A DNA stretch of 64,000 nt, taken from assembly GCA_022414725.1 (NCBI GenBank), contig CM039462.1, positions 182,779,657 to 182,843,656 on the forward strand. The letters are read 5' to 3'. Below the pieces are notes generated by a model, which did not search any database, was not told the origin of the DNA, and saw only the letters and a list, made by a program, of their open reading frames with translations. The position numbers and the translations under genes were made by a program. This document shows, piece by piece, positions 35,231-44,235 of this stretch (its first letter is position 1; the number at the start of each line of letters is the position of its first letter). Source of the stretch: Microglena sp. YARC. Taxonomy: Eukaryota > Chlorophyta > Chlorophyceae > Chlamydomonadales > Chlamydomonadaceae.

Positions 35231-35268
<38 letters not shown>

Positions 35269-35858
35269 CCCTCCACAGGTTTTTTAGGCGTGGTGTGACC
35301 ATTTGTTTTTTCTCCTCCGACTAGGGGGTCGTGTTATGTTCGTCAATTAGCAGTGGCAGCACAAGCAGGTGCTTAATCATCCGTTCAATTTAATATTTGG
35401 GGGGGCAAGAACCTACCTGAACAGGGGGGCAAGACTTTGGAGCCGGGAACCATGGAGCCGGGCCGAATCAGATACGCATGAGCGTGTGGGGAGACCAGAC
35501 CCTGAGCCAGACAGTTCCTGCAGATGAACAACAACAACAAAATATACAACAGCGCCCCCCTGGCTTGTGTCCCCCCCCCCCCCCCCCCCCGCGTGCGCTT
35601 GTGCCCCCCCCTGCCCGCCCCTGCCCTCAAGCGTATCTGATGCAGGCCGTACAGGCCAGCCTGTATGTCGCTCAATTCAAATCCTTGCTCCCGTAATCTT
35701 GCTCCCGCGAGTTCCAGGTAGGGACGGTCGGGGACGGTTATGTTCCGCAAACCCGCGTAACAGGCTGCTCAATGAACCAAATCCCTCGTCATAGCTGAAA
35801 TAAACCCATCCACTTCGAACTGTCGTTCTGAAAAATCCTGAATCAACCACGGGATTGC
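34250..35858. other. Intergenic stretch with homopolymers, no supportable gene
   Basis: It holds poly-G runs (34569, 35213-35265), poly-C runs (34711, 35571-35590) and a C/A-rich tract at 34850-34900. A short inverted repeat ATCAGATACGC/GCGTATCTGAT lies at about 35467 and 35632. TCAGCCCTC and GGGGGTCGTG phrases are shared between about 34300-34600 and 35265-35340. Short open frames here are low complexity. The promoter of the glycosyltransferase gene should lie near the end, but no TATA or other core element is convincing. Confidence 0.5.
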
Positions 35859-36241
35859 ATGGCAAGCTTTCCCTCCACCTCGTCTAGCATGCCCCCCTCG
35901 CCCCCGAATGTCCTATGCGTCTTGCTTCTTGCACTCCTGCTGGCTCCCTGCAGCGCAGAAAACCCGAGAGGGGTAGGACAGCTCCTGGCAGGGGCAAGCC
36001 ACAATCCCTCGGAACTTGGTGAAGGTGGCCTGGGGGATGGGGGCCCTACCCTGGCAGTGAGGCAGCACATGGCCAGGGAACTTGGTGGACACGAGGAGCT
36101 GGATGCTGATGGCCTGTGGGATGATGGGAGGATTGTGCAAGGGAGCCAAGGTGTCAGGAATCTGATCGAAGAAGCTGCGCTTCAGGGGCCGTTCAAAAAT
36201 GAAGATTTTGTTATTGTTCTTCCGTGCGCCCACGGCAGAAG
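35859..36241 (+). CDS. Glycosyltransferase exon 1: start codon and signal sequence
   Basis: The first ATG at 35859 is chosen because it precedes a textbook signal sequence: a Ser/Pro-rich head, hydrophobic VLCVLLLALLLAP, then CSA|EN as a likely cleavage site. A Gly-rich region follows, then RNLIEEAALQGPFKNEDFVI and VLPCAHGR. The donor is AGAAG|GTGAGC at 36242, phase 2. A signal anchor holding the enzyme in the Golgi is possible instead of cleavage. Confidence 0.82.
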
Positions 36242-38352
36242 GTGAGCTTGTCCCACCCCACCCACCCCACCCCCCCCTCCCCCACCCCTCGACCCGCCCC
36301 CCCCCCCTCACCCCCCCCCTTCCCCGCTCTCTCCCTTTTCCAAACCCTGGCTGCACATTCATGTCCCCCTAGGATTAGGGGTCGGCTTATGTTTATATAA
36401 TATCTGTGAGTAAATAATATTATACAATAGTATATAATATTAGTCCGACGAGCCGCCTCACCAGTATCTCGAATTTATTTGAAAAACTAATAGTATTGTG
36501 ACACTGTGATAATATTAGTTAGTGTTAGTTTTTCAATCACTAATATTAGTTGCCGTTCCCTACCTAGGATGCCCTAGCGCCACGCCCGTGAACCACACCT
36601 TCCCATCTCCTCCCCCCCCCTCCTCACCCTAACCGCTCCCCCCCCACCCCCCCCACCCCCCTACCCCCTACCCCCTACCGCTCCCCCCCCCCCCTCCCCC
36701 CCCCACCCCCACCCCCCTAACCCCGCTCTCTCCCTTTTCCAACCCTGGCTACACATTCATGTCCCCCCTAGGATGCTGCTAGCGCATGCTTCACGGGCGT
36801 GGCGCCAAGGCATTCGCACCTTGATTGCAATCAATGGATCAGACGAAACGGCCGAGAAACTGACCAAGGAGTATTCGAAAGAGCACAATGAGTTCTACGT
36901 CACCGCTCCGGACGATGGTGAGGTTTACTGGGGCGAGAAACGCCATGGCCAATATGATGGAGACCCTCGTTCAGCCTACGCCCCTGTCCTAGCCCACAGG
37001 TAAGAGGTCAGAGGATGAGAGGAAAGTGTGGAGTGTTGTGGGAGTATGAGGGAGGTGCATGGGGTGTTGTGGTAGGACGATGGGGAGGGTTACTGGGGTG
37101 ATAAACGCCATGGCCAATATGATGGAGACCCTCGTTCAGCCTACGCCCCTGTCCTAGCCCACAGGTAAGAGGTCAGAGGATGAGAGGAAAGTGTGGAGTG
37201 TTGTGGGAGTATGAGGGAGGGGCATGGGGTGTTGTGGTAGTACGATGGGGAGGGTTACTGGGGTGATAAACACCATGGCCAATATGATGGAAACCCTCGT
37301 TCAGCCTACGCCCCTGTCCTAGCCCACAGGTAGGAGGTCTGAAGATGAGAGGAAAGTGTGGAGTGTTGTGGGAGTATGAGGGAGGGGCATGGGGTGTTGT
37401 GGTAGGACGATGGGGAGGGTTACTGGGGTGATAAACACCATGGCCAATATGATGGAGACCCTCGTTCAGCCTACGCCCCTGTCCTAGCCCACAGGTAGGA
37501 GGTCTGAAGATGAGAGGAAAGTGTGGAGTGTTGTGGGAGTATGAGGGAGGGACATGGGGTGTTGTGGTTGGACGATGGGGAGGGTTACTAGGGTGATAAA
37601 CGCCATGGCCAATATGATGGAGACCCTCGTTCAGCCTACGCCCCTGTCCTAGCCCACAGGTAGGAGGTCGGAAGATGAGAGAAAAGTGTGGAGTGTTGTG
37701 GGAGTATGAGGGAGGGGCATGGGGGTGTTGTGGGAGTATGAGGGAGGGGCATGGGGTGTTGTGTGAGGATGAGGGAAGGGCATGGAGTGTTGTGGGAGTA
37801 TAAGGAAAGTGGTGGAGTGTTTGTGGGAGTATGAGGGAGGGGCATGGAGTGTTGTGGGAGTATGAGGGAGGGGCATGGAGTGTTGTGGGAGTATGAGGGA
37901 GGGGCATGGAGTGTTGTGGGAGTATGAGGGAGGGGTATGGGGTGTTGTAGTAGGATGAGGGAGGGGCATGGGGTGTTGTGGGAGGATAAGGGAGGAGCAT
38001 GGAGTGTTGTGTGAGTACCTGGTGGTACTGGTCCTCCTAGTGCTGCATGGATACTTCACATACTATATTGGTAACATGCATTCATACAAACATAGATACA
38101 TACACACTTTATTCATCACTAAGTGTTCTCACCAAGCTGGCTTCCTCCTAGTGCTGCATGGATACTTCACACACTATGTTTGTAGCGTGCATGCATACAT
38201 ACATACATACATACATACATACATACATACATACATACATACATACATACATACATACATACATACACACAATACATACATACATACATACATACATACA
38301 TACATACATACATACATACATACATACATACATACATACATACATACATACA

Positions 38353-38386
<34 letters not shown>

Positions 38387-41300
38387 CATACATACATACA
38401 TACATACATACATACATACATACATACATACATACATGCATGCATGCATGCATGCATACATACATACATACATACATACATACATACATACATACATACA
38501 TACATACATACATACATACATACATACATACATACATACATACATACATACATACATACATACATACATACACACACATACATACATACATACATACACA
38601 CACACTACATTTGTCACCAAGTGTTCTCACCAAGCTTGCTTCTCCCTAATGCTGCATGGATGCTTTACTTTCTTTGCCACCGAGTGTTTTACCAAGCTGT
38701 CTTCCCTCTGATGCTGCATGGATACTTTACTTTCTTTGCCACCAAATGTTCTCACCAAGCTTTCCTACCTCCCCCCTATTCTTGTTGCAGGTACTTCAAG
38801 GGGGACTACAAGTGGATGTTGTATGGTGAGTGTGGTGGGGGTGGGATATGGTGGGGGTGGGATGATGGGGTGGGGGTGGGGTGGGATGGCCCAGGTACTT
38901 CAAGGGGGACTACAAGTGGATGTTGTATGGTGAGTGTGGTGGGGGTGGGATATGGTGGGGGTGGGATGATGGGGTGGGGGTGGGGTGGGATGGCCCAGGT
39001 ACTTCGAGGGGGACTGGCAAGTGGATGTTGTATGGTGAGTGTGTTGGGGGTGGGATATGGTGGGGGTGGGATATGGTGGGGCTGGGATGATGGGGTGGGG
39101 GTGGGGTAGGATGGCCCAGGTACTTCGAGGGGGACTGCAAGTGGATGTTGTATGGTGAGTGTGGTGGAGGGCTGATGTCTTTGAAGCATGGTGTGGTTTG
39201 CATGGTGGGGTGATGGGGTTGGTGTGGTGGTGTGATGGAGGTGGTGGGGGTGGGATGAGGTGGTGGGGGTCTGATATGGTGGGGGTGGGATGAGGTGGTG
39301 GGGGTGTGGTGGGATGGGCCAGGTACTTCAAAGGGGACTACAAGTGGATGCTGTGTGGTGAGCATGATTGGGGGCTGACTATGTTAAGCATGGTGTGGTT
39401 TGCATGGTGGGGTGATGGGGTGTGGTGTGGTGGTGTGATGGAGGTGGTGGGGTTGTGATATGGTGGGGGTGTGATATGGTGGGTGTGTGATGAGGTGGTG
39501 GGATGGGCCAGGTACTTCAAAGGGGACTACAAGTGGATGTTGTATGGTGAGCATGATTGGGGGCTGACTATGTTAAGCATGGTGTGGTGGGGTGCGGTGC
39601 GGGGTGGTTTGGGGTGGTGTGGTGTGGTGGTGTGATGGGGTTGGGGTGGGGTGATGGAGGTGGTGGGGGTGGGATGGCCCAGGTACTTCAAAGGGGACTA
39701 CAAGTGGATGTTGTGTGGTGAGTGTGATTGGGGGCTGACGATGTTAAGCATGGAAGGGTGGGGTGCAGTGTGGGGTGGTTTGGGGTGCATTGGGGTGACG
39801 TGCGGTGTGGGGTGGTTTGGAGTGCATTGGGGTGCATTGGGGTGACATGCGGTGTGGGGTGGTTTGGGGTGCATTGGGGTGACCTGCGGTGTGGGGTGGT
39901 TTGGGGTGCATTGGGGTGGGGTGCGGTGTGGTGATGTTTGGGTTGCACTGGGGTGGGGTGCGGTGTGGTGAGGTTTGGGGTGTACTGGGGTGGGGTGGCG
40001 GTGTGGTGAGTTTTGGGGTGCACTGGGGTGGGTTGCGGTGTGGTGATGTTTGGGGTTGCACTGGGGTGGGGTGCGGTGTGGTGAGGTTTGGGGTGCACTG
40101 GGGTGGGGTGCGGTGTGGTGAGGTTTGGGGTTGCACTGGGTGGGGTGGCGGTGGCGGTGTGGTGATGTTTGGGGTGCACTGGGGTGGGGTGCGGTGTGGG
40201 TGATGTTTGGGGTGCACTGGGGTGGGGTGCGGTGTGGTGATGTTTGGGTTGCACTGGGGTGGGGTGCGGTGTGGTGAGGTTTGGGTTGCAACTGGGGTGG
40301 GGTTGCGGTGTGGTGATGTTTGGGTTTGCACTGGGGTGGGGTGCGGTGCGGTGTGGTGATGTTTGGGGTGACTGGGGTGGGGTGCGGTGCGGTGTGGTGA
40401 TGTTTGGGGTGCACTGGGTGGGGTGCGGTGTGGTGATGTTTGGGTTGCACTGGGTGGGGTGCGGTGCGGTGTGGTGATGTTTGAGGTGCTCTGGGGTGGG
40501 GTGCGGTGTGGTGATGTTTGAGGTGCTCTGGGGTGGGGTGCGGTGTGGTGATGTTTGAGGTGCTCTGGGGTGGGGTGCGGTGTGGGTTAGTGTGGTAGTT
40601 TTGTATACAGGAGACGACGACACCCCATTTCTATTTCATTTTCACTTCTCCCCATGCGGTCTTACCAACCAACACCAACTGCCCCCCCCCCCCCCCCCCC
40701 CCCCCCTTGTTGCAGGAAACGACAACACCATCTTCTTCCTCCATGCATTCTAACCAACCAATCACTAACTGACTTCCCCCCCCCACCCTTGTTGCAGGAG
40801 ACGACAACACCATCTTCTTCCTCAATGCATTCTAACCAACAATCACTAACTGACTTCCCCCCCCCCCCCCCCCCCCTGTTTGCAGGAGACAAGACGACGA
40901 CACGATCTTCTTCCTCCATGCATTCTAACCAACCAACCAAGCCAACCACCAACTGCCCCACCACCACCCTTGGTGGCAGGAGACAAGACGACGACACCAT
41001 CTTCTTTCTCCATGCATTCTAACCAACCAAACCACCACCAACACAACCAACAAACCAACCAACCACCAACCAACCAACCAACCACAACCAACCACCAACT
41101 GCCCCACCACCACCCTGTTACAGGAGACAAGATGATAATACTCTTGGCAAGCTTTCTAACCAACCAACCACCACCAACTGCCACCACCACCCACCGTGCA
41201 CCACCCTTGTTCAGGAGACAAGACGACGACACCATCTTCTTCCTCCATGCATTCCAACCAACCAACCAACCAACCACCAACTGCCCCACCACCACCCTTG

Positions 41301-41591
41301 GTGCAGGAGACGAGACGACGATACCCTCTGGCAATGCATTCTAACCAACCAACCAACCAACCAACCACAAACCAACCAACCACCAACTGCCCCACCACCA
41401 CCCTTGTTGCAGGAGACGAGACGATGATACTCTCTGACCAAGCTTTCTAGCCAACCAACCAACCACCAACTGCCCGCCCCCCCCCCCCCCCCTTTTTTTT
41501 GCAGGAGACGACGACACCATCTTCCTTCCTCCATGCAGTCAAGACACTCCTGAAGGATTACGATCACCGCACTATACAATGCCCTTGTCCG
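35859..41591 (+). CDS. Fringe-like (GT31-type) glycosyltransferase, 3' incomplete
   Basis: Four exons join in frame: 35859-36241, 36772-36999, 38791-38825, 41505-41591. An N-terminal signal sequence is followed by a Fringe-like fold: NEDFVIVLPCAH, then WRQGIRTLIAINGSDETA, then EFYVTAPDD, then AHRYFKGDYKWMLYGDDDTIFF. (Y/F)KW(M/F)...DDDT is the hallmark metal-binding stretch of Fringe and related beta-1,3-glycosyltransferases (Pfam Fringe, GT31), which add a sugar from a nucleotide-sugar donor in the secretory pathway. The visible part is about 240 codons; the C-terminal half is missing or hidden beyond the acceptor arrays at 42-43.4 kb. Exon 4 has one extra C relative to the frame expected from its own copies. 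Donor sugar and acceptor cannot be told. Confidence 0.82.
36245..36771 (+). repeat. Intron 1 of the glycosyltransferase: C-rich tracts with exon-2 acceptor copies
   Basis: TCTCCCTTTTCCAA.CCCTGGCT.CACATTCATGTCCCCC.TAG|GAT occurs before the true exon (36771) and also ends at about 36372. A partial exon start (CCTAG|GATGCCCTAGCGCC, ACGCCCGTGA) lies at 36567. Between them are AT-rich bases (36390-36560) with an imperfect inverted repeat GAAAAACTAATA...TTAGTTTTTC. Confidence 0.75.
36772..36999 (+). CDS. Glycosyltransferase exon 2
   Basis: The acceptor is CCCCTAG|G and the donor is CCACAG|GTAAGA at 37000. The frame reads MLLAHASRAWRQGIRTLIAI, NGSDETAEKLTKEYSKEHNE, FYVTAPDDGEVYWGEKRHGQ, YDGDPRSAYAPVLAH. 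The W..(G)(I/V)RT.IA.NGSDE segment is typical of the Fringe/GT31 N-terminal half. The last third of this exon is copied four times downstream. Confidence 0.88.
37070..37665 (+). repeat. Four tandem copies of the exon-2 end with donor
   Basis: Copies of about 90 exonic bases, from GACGATGG.GAGG.TTACTGG to CTAGCCCACAG|GTA(A/G)GAGG, end at about 37164, 37329, 37496 and 37659. Period is about 168 bp, and the intervening intron start (TGAGAGGAAAGTGTGGAGTG) is copied with them. All keep the reading frame (DGEGYWGDK.HGQYDG.PRSA), and each is preceded by a TAG or TTG where an acceptor would be. Confidence 0.88.
37690..38010 (+). repeat. 31-bp minisatellite GTTGTGGGAGTATGAGGGAGG
   Basis: About ten units derived from the intron part of the preceding copies (GTGTTGTGGGAGTATGAGGG, AGGGGCATGG). 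Confidence 0.85.
38190..38605. repeat. (CATA)n microsatellite
   Basis: About 420 bp of ACAT/CATA with one GCAT stretch at 38437-38456. Segments with CTGCATGGATACTTCAC or CTGCATGGATACTTTAC flank it at 38042, 38152, 38651 and 38712. The long poly-(YIHT) frames come from the repeat. Confidence 0.95.
38791..38825 (+). CDS. Glycosyltransferase microexon 3 (35 nt), first of seven copies
   Basis: The acceptor is TTGTTGCAG|GTACTTC, the best pyrimidine tract of the seven copies, and the donor is TTGTATG|GTGAGTG. It encodes YFKGDYKWMLY, joining the AHR of exon 2 and the GDDDT of exon 4. Phase 2 in and phase 1 out are satisfied exactly. Confidence 0.85.
38826..39720 (+). repeat. Six further copies of microexon 3, each with AG and GT
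   Basis: Copies at 38895-38929, 38999-39034, 39120-39154, 39323-39357, 39512-39546 and 39683-39717 each sit between CCAG and GTGAG(T/C). Five of the six are 35 nt and keep the frame (YFKGDYKWMLYG, YFEGDCKWMLYG, YFKGDYKWMLCG); 38999-39034 is 36 nt and breaks it. Intervening sequence is GGTGGGGGTGGGATG-type. Confidence 0.9.
39730..40600 (+). repeat. About 35-bp GGGTGCACTGGGGTGG minisatellite
   Basis: Roughly 25 units of TTTGGGGTGCACTGGGGTGG, GGTGCGGTGTGGTGATG, with single-base length changes. It follows the microexon copies in intron 3. Confidence 0.9.
40640..41504 (+). repeat. Eight decoy copies of the exon-4 acceptor and start
   Basis: GCAG|GAGACGA-type junctions start at 40715, 40798, 40885, 40980, 41124, 41215, 41306 and 41413. 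They read GDDNTIFFLNAF-stop or similar: TTCTTCCTCCATGCATTC then TAA. Several have an extra AGA (GAGACAAGACGACGAC). AACCAACC and CCACCACC tracts separate them. Only the ninth copy (41505) continues into exon sequence. Confidence 0.88.
41505..41591 (+). CDS. Glycosyltransferase exon 4 with the DDD motif
   Basis: The acceptor is TTTTTTTTGCAG|GA and the donor is TGTCCG|GTGAGA at 41592. It begins GDDDTIF; the aspartates are the expected metal and nucleotide-sugar ligands. Here the bases read ATCTTCCTTCCTCCATGC while the decoy copies read ATCTTCTTCCTCCATGC, so one C is extra at 41524/41525. Without it the frame gives FFLHAVKTLLKDYDHRTIQC, as expected after DDD in GT31 enzymes; with it the frame is lost. 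An assembly error is likely, but a real frameshift cannot be excluded. Confidence 0.72.
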
Positions 41592-41599
41592 GTGAGACA

Positions 41600-42055
41600 A
41601 GGGGGGGGGTCAGAGTGGAGCAGAGTGTTAGGGGGTGGGGGCGTGTAAACAGAGTGCTAGGGTGATAGGAATGCTTCTAGTGGTAGGGTGATAGGATGCT
41701 TGGGTGGTGGGGTAGGGTGATAGGATGCTTGGGTGGTGGGGTGATGGGGTAGGGTGATAGGGTACTAGGGAAGGGTCCAACGGAGTGCTAGGTGGTAGAT
41801 TGATAGGGTGCTAGGCTTTACTAGGGTGTGGGGTAGTAGATGGAAAGGGTGGTAGGGCACTAGGAAGGGTCTAAAAGAGTGCTGGGTGCTAGGTGCCGGG
41901 GCAGGGTGTAGAGTGCTAGGATGCTAGGGAAGGGTCTAGGGTGCTAGGGTGTAGAGTGCTTGGGTGCTCGGGTGCTCGGGTGCTCGGGTACTAGGGTACT
42001 AGAGTGGGCAGGTAGCTAGGGTACTAGAGTGTTGGGGAAGTGTGTATCAGAGTGC
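41600..42055 (+). repeat. GCTAGGGTGATAGG-type low-complexity tandem tract
   Basis: Irregular repeats of GGTGATAGGGTGCTAGG, GTGCTTGGGTGG and GGGAAGGGTCTA. It forms the 5' end of the intron after exon 4. Confidence 0.8.
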
Positions 42056-42059
42056 TAGA

Positions 42060-43215
42060 CCATTAGGCATCCCCCCCCCCCCCCCCCCCCCCTCCCCCCC
42101 CCCCCAACACCACCACCACCCCCCCCCCACCACCACCATCCCCAGCCCCAACCCCCAGCCCCCAGCCCACATCCCCCCCCACCACGCCCACCACCACCAC
42201 CTCGCCCCCATCGCCCCCAATCACTAAGCACCTATCCTCTTTCCCAGACCTTTAGGCATCCCCCCACCCCCACGCTCGGTCTTCCCCACCCCCCACCTAT
42301 CCTCCATCCCTCATCCCCCCACCCCCACCCCCCCCACCTCGCCCCCACAGCCCCCCAATCCTAAGCACTATCCCTTTCCCAGACGTTAGACACCCCCCTC
42401 ATCCCCACCTCCCTCCAGCCCCGCCCAACCACTAAGCAACTATCCCCTTTCCCAGACCGTTAACACCTCCCCCCTCATCCCAACGCCCGACCCAGCCCCC
42501 CAACCACTAAGACCACCTATCCCCTTCCCAGACCGTTAGACACCCCCCCCCTCATCCCACCCCCAGCCCCAACCACTAAGCACCTATCCCCTTTCCCAGA
42601 CGTTTAGACACCACCCCCCTCAGCCCCCAGCCCGCCAAACCCACTAAGCACAGGATATCATCCCCTTTCGCCAAGAACCGTTGAGACACCCACCCCCGCC
42701 TCATCCCCGGACCCCCAGCCCCCCAACCACTAGCAGACCTATCCCCTTTCCAAGGACCGTTAGACACCCCCCCCCTCCATCCCCACCCCCAGCCCCCCCA
42801 ACCACTAAGCAACCTATGCCCCTTTCCAGACCGTTAGATGCCCCCCCTAAGAACTCATCCCCAGACCGTTAAGAGACCCCAGCAGCACCAGCCCCCCAAC
42901 CACTAAGCACCTATCCCCTTTCCCCAGACCGTTAGACCCCCTCCCCCGCCCCCTCATCCCCACCCCCAGCCCCCCCCAACCACTAAGCACCTATCCACCT
43001 TTCCCAGACCGGTTAGAACCCCCCCCCCATCATCCCCACCCCCAGCCCCCAACCACTAAGCACCTATCCCCTTTCCCAGCCAACCGTTAGACACCCCCCC
43101 CTCATCCCAACCCCCAGCCCCCAACCACTAAGCACCTATCCCTTTCCCAGACCGTTAGAGACCCCCCCCCTCATCCCCCACCCCAGCCCCCAATAGCTAA
43201 GTCACCTATCCCTTT
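42060..43215 (+). repeat. About 70-80-bp C-rich array of acceptor copies
   Basis: About 13 units read CCAACCACTAAGCACCTATC, CCCTTTCCCAG|ACCGTTAGAC, ACCCCCCCTCATCCCCACCC. Each holds a strong polypyrimidine-AG acceptor followed by ACCG. Many single-base changes suggest both decay and sequencing noise. It resembles the other junction-copy arrays, with the parent exon probably the one at about 43219. Confidence 0.8.
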
Positions 43216-43218
43216 CCC

Positions 43219-43430
43219 AGACCGCATCTTCTTCTCAACTCTGCGTCCCTTGCTTCTTCGACTGGGACAAACACCCACAAACCCCTATCCTCCACCCCCC
43301 TATCCCCCACCCCCCTTCCGCCCAAGCCCCCCAGCCCCCCAATCGCTAAGCACCTAATCCCTTTCCCAGATCGCATCTTCTCCGCGATCGTGCGTCCCTT
43401 GCTTCTTCGACCCTTGACAAACCAAACATG
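43219..43430 (+). other. Two diverged exon-like segments after CTTTCCCAG
   Basis: After CCCAG, 43220 reads ACCGCATCTTCTTCTCAACT, CTGCGTCCCTTGCTTCTTCG, and about 43369 reads ATCGCATCTTCTCCGCGATC, GTGCGTCCCTTGCTTCTTCG. In one frame both give (D)RIF.S..RPLLLR, so they look like copies of a coding exon. Which copy is used, and whether its phase fits exon 4, is unclear. No donor is convincing. Confidence 0.4.
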
Positions 43431-43434
43431 GGGA

Positions 43435-43725
43435 CCTGCGTGGGGTGGGGCCCCAGCAAAGCCAGACCACAGAAACCTCTGTCCGTCCTCTGAATCATAG
43501 CATTAACAAAATTACTTGGGGCTGCCCCTCCTATTACTAGCATCTTTGTTCGCAGCCTATACGGTTGAGAAGGCCTCCGCTTTTGGTGGTATGGAGGCTC
43601 TGGGGTGCTCCCCTGAGCAAGGCCACTCTGGAGCACACTACTAAAGAGAAGGACTATTGGCTGAACTGCATCAATGCAACATTTGTAAGTGTGTAGCATG
43701 CTGCTAAAAAAATTAAATAAGAATT
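43435..43725. other. Unassigned unique sequence before the satellite
   Basis: About 290 bp of mixed composition with a possible acceptor TTCGCAG at 43556. A 117-codon minus-strand frame covers it, without recognisable content. I see no feature I can support. Confidence 0.3.
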
Positions 43726-43729
43726 ATCC

Positions 43730-44235
43730 ATACCCGTTATGTAGGAAATATAATATATATACCGTTATGTAGGTAATAAATATGTACCTGTTCCATGTAG
43801 GTAACATAAATATGTACCATGGTTATGTTAGGTAAATAAGAAATATATGACCGTTTATGTAGGTAAATAAATATATACCGTTATGTAGGTAAATAAATAT
43901 ATATATCGTTATGTAGGTAAATAATATATTGTATACCGGACATGTAGGTAATAAATATATACCGTTGTGTAGGTAAATAAATATATATTGTCGTTATGTA
44001 GGTAAACTAAATATGATACCTCCGTTATGTAAGGTAAACATGTAAATATATATAGTGTTGCTAGGGTAAATAAAATATATATATCGTTATGTAGTAAATA
44101 AATTATATCACCGACATGTAGGTAAGATAAAGATATACCGTGGACATGTGGTAAATAAATATAAACGTTAGTACCGTTATGTAGTAATATATAGTTTATA
44201 GATAATAATACCGTTATGTAAATTATACTTCAAAT
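43730..44235. repeat. AT-rich 26-bp array CCGTTATGTAGGTAAATAAA-TATATA
   Basis: About 18 units, with many single-base insertions and losses. It passes into the 17-bp satellite at about 44230. Confidence 0.85.

Noticed and set aside
35213..35265. G-quadruplex regulatory element upstream of the glycosyltransferase
   Set aside because: A long G run could form one, but similar runs occur throughout the window inside introns, and homopolymer length is unreliable here.
38148..38711. Poly-(YIHT) and (MYVC) frames
   Set aside because: Tetranucleotide microsatellite.
39688..40623. 311-codon minus-strand His/Pro-rich frame
   Set aside because: By-product of the GGGTGCACTGGGG minisatellite; its end and start fall within the repeat.
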